From Stutzerimonas stutzeri (GTDB lineage: Bacteria > Pseudomonadota > Gammaproteobacteria > Pseudomonadales > Pseudomonadaceae), in assembly GCF_024448715.1 (NCBI RefSeq), contig NZ_JAMOHZ010000007.1, forward strand, positions 186,001 through 250,000: 64,000 bases of DNA, written 5' to 3'. Positions 8,934-18,393 of the stretch are shown piece by piece. A program made the translations under genes and the position numbers. How positions within the stretch are numbered: the first letter of the stretch is position 1; each line of letters starts with the position of its first letter. Below the pieces are notes generated by a model. It ran no database searches and had not been told where the DNA came from. It worked only from the letters and a program-made list of their open reading frames with translations.

Positions 8934-9707
8934 GTGAGCAATGTATTTCGTAGCGTGGATTTAGAAATGCATCAATTAATTGTCCAAGAGATGAACAACA
9001 CAGGTTATTCCTGCGTCGCTAACTTCCTAACTCAGGATCAATTAAAGTTATTGCAAGATCAGGTCCGTGCCGATGCCGAAAAACATAAGGGCCATTACTT
9101 CGCGCACCATGGCGGAGATGCGATCGCGAACTCTCTATTGGGCGTGCTAGGCGCTGCGCCGGAGTTTCGTGAAATGCTTGCAGGTATTCATCAGGCAGGT
9201 GCGGGAAAAGCCTCGTTTAGCGACGCGATATTTCAGGTACTGCGTTGCGTACAGGGCGATTCAGGCCGCCGAGAGTCAAATTGCTTTCATTACGATGCAA
9301 GCCTTCTGACAGTACTGTTGCCCATTGAGATTCCTCAACATGGCGCCGACTGCGGTGACCTGATCGTTTTTCCAAACCTTCGCCGTGTACGTTCGAACGT
9401 TCTGTTCAATGTGCTGGAAAAAGCGTTGCTGCAGAACGCACTGAGCCGAAAGCTGATCAGCGCCGCCATTCGCCGCAATCTGCTGAAGCCCAAAAAGTTG
9501 CAATTGGTTCCCGGCAATCTCTATCTGTTCTGGGGCTACCGGACACTGCATGCAAACGAGCCTTGCGATCCCGCCAGCCGCCGGGCAACCGCCATCTTTC
9601 ACTATGGCGATCCGCACGCGGGCAGCCTCGCAACCCGGTTGATCCTCAAGCTGAACCAGCGTCGCGCCCGCCGCGCGACTGCGGCCAGGGCGCATCCGGC
9701 CGCCTGA
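8934..9707 (+). CDS. 2OG-Fe(II)-oxygenase-like protein, first gene of EPS cluster
   Basis: A 257-residue protein resembling phytanoyl-dioxygenase/2-oxoglutarate oxygenases. Seen: an HYD metal motif in NCFHYDASLLTVLLPIE, then GDLIVFPNL, and a distal TLHANEP histidine followed by RRATAIFHYGD, whose Arg would bind 2-oxoglutarate. These are consistent with a cupin-type Fe(II) site but the family assignment is tentative. The GTG at 8934 is chosen because CAGGAGTTAACC precedes it; earlier codons lack a ribosome site. As the promoter-proximal gene it may modify a sugar or lipid precursor of the polymer; that is inference. Confidence 0.6.
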   Translation: MSNVFRSVDLEMHQLIVQEMNNTGYSCVANFLTQDQLKLLQDQVRADAEKHKGHYFAHHGGDAIANSLLGVLGAAPEFREMLAGIHQAGAGKASFSDAIFQVLRCVQGDSGRRESNCFHYDASLLTVLLPIEIPQHGADCGDLIVFPNLRRVRSNVLFNVLEKALLQNALSRKLISAAIRRNLLKPKKLQLVPGNLYLFWGYRTLHANEPCDPASRRATAIFHYGDPHAGSLATRLILKLNQRRARRATAARAHPAA

Positions 9708-9774
9708 ACCGACGTAGCTCCAACCGGTTTTCCGCTTCGCACCTTTCGCCATGGCTACCGATAAGGACGTCGAG

Positions 9775-10959
9775 ATGATCAATGTCACCAAATCGTATCT
9801 GGGCAACAAGGCCAAGTTTCTTAATTACGTGGACAGCATCTATGCGTCCGGCTGGCTGACGAATCACGGGCCGCTTGTCACAGAGCTGGAGGAACGCCTG
9901 CGTGATTATCTAGGGGTCAGGAACATCATCCTCACCAACAACGGGACCCTGGCGTTGCAGATTGCCTATCGAGCGCTGGATCTGTCCGGCAGCGCTATCA
10001 CCACCCCGTTCAGCTTTGTCGCCACCACCAGCTCGCTGCAATGGGAAGGCATACGGCCGATATTCGCCGATATTGACAAGGCCACCTGGAACCTCGACCC
10101 GCACACCATCGAGGCGAGGATTGACGGCGACACCCGGGCAATCGTCGCCACCCATGTCTTCGGCAACGCCTGTGATGTCGAGACCATCGCGCAGATCGCC
10201 AACCGCCATCGTTTGAAGGTGGTCTACGACGGAGCTCATGCGTTCAGCGTGCGCTACAAGGATCAGTCAGTGTTCAACTGGGGCGATGTCAGCACGCTCA
10301 GCTTCCATGCCACCAAGCTCTTTCACACCATCGAAGGGGGCGCCATCGTTACCAATGACGATGCGCTGGCAGCCAGGATTCGCTTGCTGTGCAACTTCGG
10401 CATCGTCGATACCGACATCATCAACGGTATCGGTATCAACGCCAAACTCAACGAGTTCGCGGCTGCGATGGGCCTGTGCATCCTTGATGACATGCCGCTG
10501 ATTCTGGAGCAACGGGCGGAGATCGCCCGGCGCTACGAACAGCAACTGGGCGATCACTTCGACCTTCAGCACCAGCAGCCTCACTCCGCTCGAAACCATA
10601 GCTACTTTCCGATAGCCCTGGCCAATGAAGAACAGCTGCTACGCAGTCGCAGTGCGTTGAATGCACAAGGCATCAATCCCAGGCGTTACTTCTACCCCTC
10701 GCTGGATACCCTCGGCCACCTGCAGCCACAGATGCCGCAGATACAGTCGCGGACCTTAAGCCGCCGCGTGCTGTGCTTGCCGATTTATCCGGGCCTGCCG
10801 CGACACATCCAGAACACTGTGGTCCAGACGCTGCTGACCGAATCGGTGCGGCGCACCCGATCACGCGCGGAACAATACTGGCCGCAGGCCAGCTCTGTCG
10901 GGTTGCTGAACGAACACCGGCTCAGCCTGCTCGACCCAGAGTGCAAGCGTATTTCCTGA
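9775..10959 (+). CDS. DegT/DnrJ/EryC1 sugar aminotransferase
   Basis: A 394-residue PLP-dependent aminotransferase that converts nucleotide-linked keto sugars to amino sugars. Seen: NNGTLALQIAYRAL (cofactor phosphate region), VVYDGAHAF, and the SFHATKLFHTIEGGA segment holding the Schiff-base lysine. It likely makes an amino-dideoxy-hexose for the exopolysaccharide. An ATG at 9751 is in frame, but the one at 9775 has AAGGA before it and yields the family-like start MINVTKSYLG. The C-terminus extends some 25 residues past the normal fold. Confidence 0.88.
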   Translation: MINVTKSYLGNKAKFLNYVDSIYASGWLTNHGPLVTELEERLRDYLGVRNIILTNNGTLALQIAYRALDLSGSAITTPFSFVATTSSLQWEGIRPIFADIDKATWNLDPHTIEARIDGDTRAIVATHVFGNACDVETIAQIANRHRLKVVYDGAHAFSVRYKDQSVFNWGDVSTLSFHATKLFHTIEGGAIVTNDDALAARIRLLCNFGIVDTDIINGIGINAKLNEFAAAMGLCILDDMPLILEQRAEIARRYEQQLGDHFDLQHQQPHSARNHSYFPIALANEEQLLRSRSALNAQGINPRRYFYPSLDTLGHLQPQMPQIQSRTLSRRVLCLPIYPGLPRHIQNTVVQTLLTESVRRTRSRAEQYWPQASSVGLLNEHRLSLLDPECKRIS

Positions 10960-10981
10960 TTCACTCGCGGCGATTTGATTG

Positions 10982-12511
10982 ATGTCCGACTCCCGAAAGC
11001 TTTCCATGATTCGCAACACCGGCCTGAGCTACGCAGGTCAGGCGTACGCCTTGCTGGTCGGCATTCTCATCCTGCCCTTCTATCTCGGGCATCTGGGGGC
11101 AGAAGCCTATGGTCTGATCGGGTTCTTCGCGGTGCTACAGGCTTGGCTGCAATTGCTGGATGCAGGCCTGTCGCCGTCGCTGGTTCGCCAGATCGCGCAT
11201 TTGCGTGGCCGCCCGGTCGCTGCGGCGCAACGCTACGAGCCCGGGCAGTTGCTGCGTTCGTTCGAAATCATCTTCTTGCCGCTGGCGGCGCTGACGGTGC
11301 TGACCATTCACTTCTCCAGCGGGTGGATTGCTCATCAGTGGTTGCAGGCGCAGGAGTTGAGTACTGCGACCATCATTCACTGCATCAGCCTGATGGGCTT
11401 GATGATCGGCCTGAGGTTGTACGCAACTTTATACAAGAGCGGCCTGCAAGGACTCGAACTGCATGCCTGGCTGAACGGCGCAAACATCCTCGTCGCCACG
11501 CTGCGCTATTTCGGTGGCCTGTTTCTGGTGGCTTATGTGAGCCAGGATCCGCTGGACTTCTTCCTGTTTCAGGCAGCGGTAGCACTAATCGAAACGCTGA
11601 TATTCGCCGCCAAGGCTTATGCGCTGATGCCCAACCCAAAGCTGCTGACCGGCTTCGATTGGGCAGTAGTCAGGCCGGTGCTGCCTTTTGCGGCAGGCAT
11701 GTCGCTTACCTCGGTGTTGTGGATCATCCTGACGCAGTTGGACAAGGTCTTGCTGTCCAACGTGCTGCTGCTCAAGGAGTACGGCTACTTCTCGCTGGTA
11801 GCGCTGATTTCGACCGGCATCATGACGCTTACCAATCCGCTGGTGCAGACGCTGCTACCACGCATGACCATGCTCGTCGCAGAAGACCGGATCGCCGAGA
11901 TGCAGGCGCTTTACCTGAACGCCACCCGCTTCGTCTGCAGCCTGCTGTTTCCCCTTGCCGGGGTGATCGCCTTTCATTCCGCCGAGCTGATATTCGCCTG
12001 GACCGGTGATTTGGAAGCCGCGCAATGGAGCCGATCGGTTCTGCCCTGGTATGTACTGGGCAGCGCGATCATGGCCGTCACCGCCTTCCAATTTTATCTG
12101 CAGTACGCCCACGGGCAGTTGCGCCTGCATGTGTGGTTCAGCCTGGTCTCCGCCGCGCTAAGCATTCCGCTGGTGACATATGCGGCGCTGGAACATGGCG
12201 TCTATGGCGCGGCACTGGCCTGGTTCGGGCTGCGCATGCTGACCTTTCTGATCTGGCCGTCGATGGTCCACAAGCGCTTCGCTCCCGGCCTGCATCGGCA
12301 ATGGCTGCAGGACTTGCTGCGCATTACCGCCATGACCGGCCTGGGCCTGTTGATCGGCGAACCGGTGTTCGCGGCCATCGCCAGTGACAACCGCTTCGAC
12401 ACGCTTCTAGGGCTAGCGATCAGCGGATTGATCTGCCTGACGCTGGTCACCTTTACCTCCAAACCCGTCGTACTCCGCCTGTACGTACTGATGACAAAGT
12501 CGAGCACCTGA
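10982..12511 (+). CDS. polysaccharide flippase, Wzx-like
   Basis: A 509-residue integral membrane protein with about 12-14 predicted helices and the N-terminal pattern NTGLSYAGQAYALLVGILILPFYLGHLGAEAYGL of the MATE/PST oligosaccharide-flippase superfamily. It would move undecaprenyl-linked repeat units to the periplasmic face. The ATG at 10982 directly follows an in-frame TTG and has no strong ribosome site, so translation may be coupled to the upstream gene 22 bases away. Its TGA overlaps the next ATG (TGATG). Confidence 0.88.
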   Translation: MSDSRKLSMIRNTGLSYAGQAYALLVGILILPFYLGHLGAEAYGLIGFFAVLQAWLQLLDAGLSPSLVRQIAHLRGRPVAAAQRYEPGQLLRSFEIIFLPLAALTVLTIHFSSGWIAHQWLQAQELSTATIIHCISLMGLMIGLRLYATLYKSGLQGLELHAWLNGANILVATLRYFGGLFLVAYVSQDPLDFFLFQAAVALIETLIFAAKAYALMPNPKLLTGFDWAVVRPVLPFAAGMSLTSVLWIILTQLDKVLLSNVLLLKEYGYFSLVALISTGIMTLTNPLVQTLLPRMTMLVAEDRIAEMQALYLNATRFVCSLLFPLAGVIAFHSAELIFAWTGDLEAAQWSRSVLPWYVLGSAIMAVTAFQFYLQYAHGQLRLHVWFSLVSAALSIPLVTYAALEHGVYGAALAWFGLRMLTFLIWPSMVHKRFAPGLHRQWLQDLLRITAMTGLGLLIGEPVFAAIASDNRFDTLLGLAISGLICLTLVTFTSKPVVLRLYVLMTKSST

Positions 12512-13440
12512 TGGACACGCAACTGAAAAGCGAACAAGCCTTGATGGCAACCTGGGGCGATAGACGTGAACCCTTGCTGAGCATCGTCTGTCTGGCCTAC
12601 AACCATGCCTCTTTCATAAGGGAAACGCTGGATGGATTCCTCCGGCAGGAAACGGACTTTCCCTTCGAGGTGATCGTTCATGACGACGCCTCGACCGACT
12701 CCACTGCGGCGATCATTTGCGAATATGCCGCGCGCTATCCAAACGTGATCAAGCCGATCTATCAGCGCGAAAACCAGTACCGCCAGGGCGTGCCGTTCAG
12801 CACACGGCTGTTCGCCCGAGCACGTGGCAAGTACATCGCCTATTGCGAAGGGGATGACTACTGGACCGACCCGCGCAAGCTGCAGCTCCAAGTCGACTTT
12901 CTCGAGCAGAACCGCGACTACGTGATCACCTATCACGACGCATTCATGTTCAACAGCCAGGGCGTAGTCCGCAATCCGGACATGCAGGGCAAGTACCGGC
13001 AGGACGCCAGTGCCCGAGAGTTGATGCAGGCGCGTCCGATGTCGACGCTGACGGTGTGTTTTCGCAACCTGCTGCAGGAGTTGCCGCCAGAACTGCACGG
13101 CGTCGAGGTGCTGGATATCTGCTGGTGGTCACTGCTGGGAGCTTACGGCAAAGGCAAGTTCATCGAAGAAATCAAACCCGCCGCCTACCGCGTGCATGAG
13201 GGCGGAATCTTCTCCATGCGCAGCAGCAAACAGCGCATCCAGATGAGCATGCACGCCTATTACAGCCTCGCCCGCTATTACCAGCGGATCGGCGATCAAG
13301 CGCTCTACGAGTATTTCCTGATTCAGGTGTTTTCCCATGTGCTGGCATTGATTTCTCCACTCAGCAAGCTGCAGGCGCTGGGCCAGATATTCCAGAACAT
13401 CAGCGTCAACCTGTTACGCAGGCTTAACCCAGGCGCCTGA
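12511..13440 (+). CDS. family 2 glycosyltransferase
   Basis: A 309-residue GT-A-fold glycosyltransferase. The N-terminal LLSIVCLAYNHASFI, the nucleotide-binding VHDDAS and the metal-binding EGDDYW with a following D-P-K-L helix are all visible within residues 20-125. It is probably a cytoplasmic inverting enzyme adding one sugar to the lipid-linked repeat unit; donor and acceptor are unknown. Its ATG overlaps the stop of the flippase gene, implying translational coupling. Confidence 0.9.
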   Translation: MDTQLKSEQALMATWGDRREPLLSIVCLAYNHASFIRETLDGFLRQETDFPFEVIVHDDASTDSTAAIICEYAARYPNVIKPIYQRENQYRQGVPFSTRLFARARGKYIAYCEGDDYWTDPRKLQLQVDFLEQNRDYVITYHDAFMFNSQGVVRNPDMQGKYRQDASARELMQARPMSTLTVCFRNLLQELPPELHGVEVLDICWWSLLGAYGKGKFIEEIKPAAYRVHEGGIFSMRSSKQRIQMSMHAYYSLARYYQRIGDQALYEYFLIQVFSHVLALISPLSKLQALGQIFQNISVNLLRRLNPGA

Positions 13441-13496
13441 CTAGCGGATGGCAACGCCGCCGCATCGATAGCGCAACATTCAAGGAAGGATCCGCA

Positions 13497-15707
13497 ATGA
13501 CTGCCATGACTCGCTCTTCGCTGGAATACGATGCGGACAACCGCATCGACCTGGCGCGTATCCTGCGCGTGGCGTTTGATCACAAGGCACTTATATTCAC
13601 TATTACAGCCTTCTTCGCCCTGCTCGGCGTCGCCTATGCAATTGTCGCGACGCCGATTTACGAAGCCAGCGCGATGATCCAGATCGAGCCGAAGAAGACC
13701 GGTATCACTGGCGTTCCAGAAGCGATATCCAAGCCCAACTCGGTTTCCCAGGCCGTGACCGAGATAGAACTGATCAAGTCACGCTCGGTTCTTGGGCGCA
13801 CGGTCAACGCCTTGAAGCTCTACATCACGGCCCGTCCCAAATATCTACCGCTTCTCGGCGGTTATCTGGCGCGCATGCACGATCCAGAGGAGGACGGGGA
13901 ATTCGCCGCACCTCTGCTGGGCATGGATAGCTACGCCTGGGGCGGTGAGAAACTCGATGTATTTCAGCTGGATGTACCCGAAGCCTACCTGGGCGAAAAG
14001 CTGATATTGCGCACAGGCAACGCAGGCGCCTTCAGCCTGTATGACAAGGACGAGCAACTGCTGCTGCGCGGCAAGACCAATGAAGCGGTGCAGCACGAAG
14101 GCTTCCGAGTTCAGATCGCCGAATTAAAAGCCCGCCCCGGTACGGAGTTTTCACTCGTGCGAAGCCGCCCGCAAACCACCGCGCTGGATTACCAGAAGCG
14201 CCTCAAGGTGGGCGAAGCCGGCAAGGATTCGGGAATCATCTACCTCACCCTTGAAGACCCGGACCCGGACAAGGCCAACCACGTACTCGACCAGATCAGC
14301 CGCCTCTATGTGCGTCAGAACATCGAGCGCAGCTCCGCCGAAGCCGCACAGCGCCTGGAGTTCCTGCGTTCACAGGTGCCCCTGGTACGCAAGGAGCTGG
14401 AAAAGGCCGAGGCGGCGCTCAACGACTATCAGACCAGCGCGCAGTCGGTGGACATCAGCATCGAGACCAAGGGCGTACTGGATCAGATCGTCGCGTTGGA
14501 ATCGCAGATTTCCGAGCACAACCTCAAGCGCACCGAATACAACCAGCTGTATACGCCGGAGCACCCGACCTACCAGACCCTGATGAAAAAGATCGACCAG
14601 TTGGAAGCGCGAAAGGCCGCTTTGATGGCCGAGATCGACACGCTACCGATGACTCAACAGGAACTGCTGCGCCTGAACCGCGACATGGAGGTCACGACCC
14701 GCACTTATACCCTGCTGCTGGACAAGGCTCAGGAACAGGACATCCTGCGCGCCGGCACTATCGGTAACGTGCGCATCATCGACAGCGCCTATTCGGTGGT
14801 GGAGAAGCCGGCCAAACCGATCAAGCCGCTGGTGGTGCTGGTCGCGATTTTCGTCGGACTGCTGGTTTCGGCAATGGTGATCCTGCTGCGCCAAGTGTTC
14901 TATCGCGGCGTCGAAAGCCCGGAGGCAATCGAACATCTGGGCATTCCGGTGTATGCCGCGCTGCCCTATTCGGCGAAACAGGAACACCTGCACCGGCTGC
15001 GCAAGATTCGCGACGGCAGAAGCAAGTTGCTGGGTGGTGCCGATCCGGCGGATCTGGCCATCGAGTCCCTGCGCAGCCTGCGCACCAGCCTAAAATTCGC
15101 CATGCTCGAAACGCGCAACCCGGTACTGGTGATTACCAGCCCAACGCCCTCGGTGGGTAAGTCCTTCGTTGCAAGCAATCTGGCGTCGGTCATCGCTCAA
15201 GCGGGCCAGCGCGTGTTGCTGATCGATGCAGACATGCGTCGCGGCTATATCGCCAGCATGTTCGGCATGGCGCCGCGCAACGGCCTGTCCGATGCATTGG
15301 CCAGCGGTCTGCGCCTCGCTGCGGTGACCAACAAGACCGATCAGACCAACCTGCATTTCATTGCCCGCGGCTTTTCCGCGCCGAACCCGTCCGAGCTGCT
15401 GATGCACGACAACTTCGCCAGGCTGTTAAAGGAGGCGGAGCGGGAATACGACTTCATCATCATCGATACGCCACCGGTTCTCGCCGTCACCGATGCGGTG
15501 CTGGTCGCGCAACTGGCTGGTACCAGCCTGCTGGTGGCCCGTTATGGCCTGAGCACCGCAAGCCAGATCGAAGCCTCCAAACGGCGTCTGGCGCAGAACG
15601 GAGTGCTCCTCAAGGGCACCATTCTCAACGGTGTAAAACGCAAGGCATCCAGCACTGCCTATGAAACCGGTGCATACGGTTATTACAGCTATTCTCAGAA
15701 AGCCTGA
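13497..15707 (+). CDS. Wzc-like polysaccharide copolymerase with tyrosine-kinase domain
   Basis: A 736-residue inner-membrane chain-length regulator fused to a BY-kinase. Order: first membrane helix (about 30-52), long periplasmic Wzz/PCP domain with coiled coil (to about 435), second helix (about 440-465), cytosolic kinase. The kinase has Walker A SPTPSVGKS (near 548), Walker A' LLIDADMRRG, Walker B FIIIDTPP (near 652) and a tyrosine-rich tail SSTAYETGAYGYYSYSQKA whose tyrosines are likely autophosphorylated. AAGGAAGGA precedes the ATG. No matching outer-membrane Wza-type exporter gene is seen in this cluster. Confidence 0.92.
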   Translation: MTAMTRSSLEYDADNRIDLARILRVAFDHKALIFTITAFFALLGVAYAIVATPIYEASAMIQIEPKKTGITGVPEAISKPNSVSQAVTEIELIKSRSVLGRTVNALKLYITARPKYLPLLGGYLARMHDPEEDGEFAAPLLGMDSYAWGGEKLDVFQLDVPEAYLGEKLILRTGNAGAFSLYDKDEQLLLRGKTNEAVQHEGFRVQIAELKARPGTEFSLVRSRPQTTALDYQKRLKVGEAGKDSGIIYLTLEDPDPDKANHVLDQISRLYVRQNIERSSAEAAQRLEFLRSQVPLVRKELEKAEAALNDYQTSAQSVDISIETKGVLDQIVALESQISEHNLKRTEYNQLYTPEHPTYQTLMKKIDQLEARKAALMAEIDTLPMTQQELLRLNRDMEVTTRTYTLLLDKAQEQDILRAGTIGNVRIIDSAYSVVEKPAKPIKPLVVLVAIFVGLLVSAMVILLRQVFYRGVESPEAIEHLGIPVYAALPYSAKQEHLHRLRKIRDGRSKLLGGADPADLAIESLRSLRTSLKFAMLETRNPVLVITSPTPSVGKSFVASNLASVIAQAGQRVLLIDADMRRGYIASMFGMAPRNGLSDALASGLRLAAVTNKTDQTNLHFIARGFSAPNPSELLMHDNFARLLKEAEREYDFIIIDTPPVLAVTDAVLVAQLAGTSLLVARYGLSTASQIEASKRRLAQNGVLLKGTILNGVKRKASSTAYETGAYGYYSYSQKA

Positions 15708-15708
15708 C

Positions 15709-15758
15709 ACAAACCGTGTGAAAACGTAGCGAGCGCAGTAGTTTTTCACACGGTTTGT
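15709..15758. repeat. inverted repeat inside EPS operon, short form of dispersed repeat
   Basis: ACAAACCGTGTGAAAA (15709-15724) and its exact complement (15743-15758) flank an 18-base loop containing CGTAGCGAGCGCAGTAG. It begins two bases after the kinase stop codon and ends 17 bases before the next ATG. The loop and arms match the two ends of the longer repeat at 4462-4682. As RNA it would form a 16-bp hairpin able to affect mRNA stability or attenuate distal genes. Confidence 0.8.
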
Positions 15759-15775
15759 AAAGCGAGGGACACGCC

Positions 15776-16519
15776 ATGCTCAGAACCGCCGCCATGATGC
15801 AACCCTACCTGTTCCCCTACCTTGGCTACTTTCAGCTGATCGCTCGCAGTGATGCCTTCGTGCTGGGCGATGACCTCCAGTACGTCAAAAGTTCCTGGAT
15901 AAACCGCAACCGGATACTGGTGAACGGGCAACCGATGCTGATCACTTTTCCATTGCGCAAGGGCAATCAAGGCGATCGGATCAACCAGCGCTGGCTGTGC
16001 GACGACTTTTCGCGGCACACGGACAAGCTGCTGAAAACACTGGAGCGCGCCTATGCCCGCGCCCCGTACAAGGTCGCAGTGATCGAGTTGATACGGCAAA
16101 TCCTGACGTACCCGGAGCGCAATCTGGCGCGATTCACCGAGCACTCCATTCGCCGAATCTGCGCGTATTTGCAGATCCAGACACCGATCCGCATCGGTTC
16201 CGAACTGGGGCTACCGGCACGCATGGACAAGCAGGAGCGGGTCGTCAGCATCGCGCGGAAGCTGGACGCCGAGCTGTATATCAATCCCATCGGCGGCACT
16301 GAGCTTTACTGCCCCACGTTCTTCAGAACGCACGGCCTGGTGCTGCGCTTTCTGCGTATGGATGACCTGAGCTACCCGCAACTCCACCAGCCCTTTGTGC
16401 CGTCGCTTTCGATCATCGACGTACTGATGTTCAACAGCCAAAGCGACGCGCAGGCCCTCCTCAAGCGTTTTACTCTGGTGGAAGGCATCGAGCAGCCGGC
16501 CATGCTCCAACGGGCATAG
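15776..16519 (+). CDS. WbqC-family protein
   Basis: A 247-residue protein of the WbqC-like family, recognised by MMQPYLFPYLGYFQLI at the N-terminus, DDLQYVKSSWINRNRI, and the conserved INPIGGTELY near residue 180. Members sit in O-antigen and exopolysaccharide clusters, commonly beside aminotransferases that make amino sugars; the biochemical role is not firmly established, so acyl or aminoacyl transfer to an amino sugar is only a possibility. GAGGGAC precedes the ATG. It lies directly after the hairpin repeat. Confidence 0.85.
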   Translation: MLRTAAMMQPYLFPYLGYFQLIARSDAFVLGDDLQYVKSSWINRNRILVNGQPMLITFPLRKGNQGDRINQRWLCDDFSRHTDKLLKTLERAYARAPYKVAVIELIRQILTYPERNLARFTEHSIRRICAYLQIQTPIRIGSELGLPARMDKQERVVSIARKLDAELYINPIGGTELYCPTFFRTHGLVLRFLRMDDLSYPQLHQPFVPSLSIIDVLMFNSQSDAQALLKRFTLVEGIEQPAMLQRA

Positions 16520-16573
16520 CCGCCACGCCCGCAGAAACGGACACCGGCACCACTCACTACGGAAGGCAAGCAC

Positions 16574-17113
16574 ATGGCAGCGCTAAGCAGCAACCCACGC
16601 TGGTACCTGATCCAGACCAAACCACGCCAGGAAGCCCGGGCCGAAGAGAACCTCCGACGTCAGCAATTCGAGTGCTACCGACCGCAAAAGCAGCGCGGAT
16701 CACTCCACGGCAAGGCAGAGGAACCACTTTTCCCGGGTTACCTGTTCATCCGTCTCGATCGGCAAATGGATAACTGGTATCCCATCCGCTCGACCCGAGG
16801 CGTTGCTCGTGTGGTCTCCTTCGGCGGAGAACCGACACCGATCAAGGACGAATTGATCGAACAGCTACGCCAGCGCCTTGCAGTCGAACAGCCGCAACCG
16901 GAAGCCCCACGGTTCAAGCCCGGTGAGCGGGTGCAACTCAATGGCGGCAGCTTCCAAGACATCGAGGCAATCTTCATCAGCGCTGACGGTGAACAGCGCT
17001 CGGTAATCCTGCTGAACCTGTTGCAACGCGAGCAGAAGGTCCGCGTGCCCACGCGTTATCTCAACGGTTGCACGTCGCAAGCCATGTTCGCCACAGCCTG
17101 GCCCGCCGATTGA
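16574..17113 (+). CDS. rfaH: RfaH-type transcription antiterminator (NusG paralogue)
   Basis: A 179-residue specialised NusG. The NGN domain reads WYLIQTKPRQEARAEENLRRQ, EEPLFPGYLFIRLD and STRGVARVVSFGG. The C-terminal KOW region reads FKPGERVQLNGGSFQDIEAIFI followed by RSVILLNLLQRE, closer to enterobacterial RfaH (QAIF, RSMLLLNLINKE) than to NusG. The HTT residues with which E. coli RfaH contacts ops DNA are replaced by a W-Y-P context before IRSTRGV. It should bind paused RNA polymerase at the ops site in this cluster's own leader and stop Rho-dependent polarity over the 17-kb operon. Confidence 0.9.
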   Translation: MAALSSNPRWYLIQTKPRQEARAEENLRRQQFECYRPQKQRGSLHGKAEEPLFPGYLFIRLDRQMDNWYPIRSTRGVARVVSFGGEPTPIKDELIEQLRQRLAVEQPQPEAPRFKPGERVQLNGGSFQDIEAIFISADGEQRSVILLNLLQREQKVRVPTRYLNGCTSQAMFATAWPAD

Positions 17114-17133
17114 TCAACTGGAGGAATGCCGAG

Positions 17134-18393
17134 ATGAAGGTTCTCCTGCTGCATAGCCTGTATGCGCCCCATATCGGCGGTGGCGCGGAAATCGTCGTAC
17201 GCCAGTTGGCCGAAGGGCTGCAGGGACGGGGTTGCGACGTCGCGGTACTGGTCACCGGGCCCGAATCCGGATTGCACGAGGAAACGCACAATGGCGTGCG
17301 GGTCTACCGCGCCGGCCTGCATAACTTCTATTGGCATTTCACCCAGACCCGGCCCAACCGACTGCTGCGCCTTGGCTGGCATTATCGAGATCGCTACAAC
17401 CGCAGCATGCGCCAGCATGTTCGCGAGGTGATTGCACGGGAACGACCCGATCTGGTGGTCTGCAACAACCTGACCGGTTGGTCGGTGTCGGCATGGGACG
17501 AGATCAGCGCGGCCGGTCTGCCGATCGTTCAAGTGCTGCACGACCTGTACCTGCTGTGCCCCAAAGACACGATGTTCAGCAAAGGGCGCAGTTGCGAGCG
17601 CCAGTGCGGCATGTGCTCGGCCTTCCGCCAGCATCATGCCGCAGCGTCGGCCCAGGTCGCAGCGGTGATCGGCGTCAGCCGTTTCGTCCTGAATCGCGTG
17701 ACTGGCCACGGCTACTTCGGCCAGGCCAGCCGCCACGTGGTACACAACAGCACCACGCTGACCGACAATTCGCTGCCTGCGCCGCGCCCGAGGCACAGCG
17801 GCCTGCTGCGTTTCGGCTACATCGGTACGCTTTCGGAAAACAAGGGCGTGGGCTGGTTGATCGAGCAGTTTCAGGCGCTTTCCATCGACGCGACGCTGGA
17901 AATCGCCGGCCGCGGCAAGCTGGACTACGAAGCGAAGATCAAGGCCATGGCCGATCCGGGCAAAGTCAGGTTCGTCGGCTACCAGAACCCGGAAGCCTTC
18001 ATGCGCAACATCGATGTGCTGGTGGTGCCGTCGATCTGGGCCGAGCCCTTCGGGCTGGTCGCCATCGAAGCCTGCGCCGAGCATCTGCCTGTCATCGCGA
18101 CAAATACGGGCGGTTTGCCGGAAATCATTCAGGACGGCGTCAATGGGCTGCTCTGCTCGCCGCATGATCCCGACTCGCTCGGCCGGACGATGCTAAGGCT
18201 GTACCTGGACAGCAGCCTGCGTCAGCGCCTGTCCAGACAGGCGCGTACCAGCGTCGCCCCCTTTTTGGATATGGAACGGATGCTCGATCAGTACCTGTCG
18301 ATCCTGCACGCCACGCTGCACGGCCGGAGAGCCCATGATGATTCCGAGTTTGCTGATTACTCCGCAACCCAGATCGAGCCCGCTGGCGATTGA
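17134..18393 (+). CDS. family 4 glycosyltransferase
   Basis: A 419-residue GT-B-fold retaining glycosyltransferase. It opens MKVLLLHSLYAPHIGGGAE; the donor-binding signature EPFGLVAIEACAEHLPVIAT with NTGGLPEIIQDG lies near residues 305-340. The ATG at 17134 is chosen because GGAGGAA precedes it and it begins the standard beta strand; the frame is open upstream to 17068 without a ribosome site. It ends 59 bases inside the polymerase gene. Cytoplasmic, sugar specificity unknown. Confidence 0.9.
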   Translation: MKVLLLHSLYAPHIGGGAEIVVRQLAEGLQGRGCDVAVLVTGPESGLHEETHNGVRVYRAGLHNFYWHFTQTRPNRLLRLGWHYRDRYNRSMRQHVREVIARERPDLVVCNNLTGWSVSAWDEISAAGLPIVQVLHDLYLLCPKDTMFSKGRSCERQCGMCSAFRQHHAAASAQVAAVIGVSRFVLNRVTGHGYFGQASRHVVHNSTTLTDNSLPAPRPRHSGLLRFGYIGTLSENKGVGWLIEQFQALSIDATLEIAGRGKLDYEAKIKAMADPGKVRFVGYQNPEAFMRNIDVLVVPSIWAEPFGLVAIEACAEHLPVIATNTGGLPEIIQDGVNGLLCSPHDPDSLGRTMLRLYLDSSLRQRLSRQARTSVAPFLDMERMLDQYLSILHATLHGRRAHDDSEFADYSATQIEPAGD

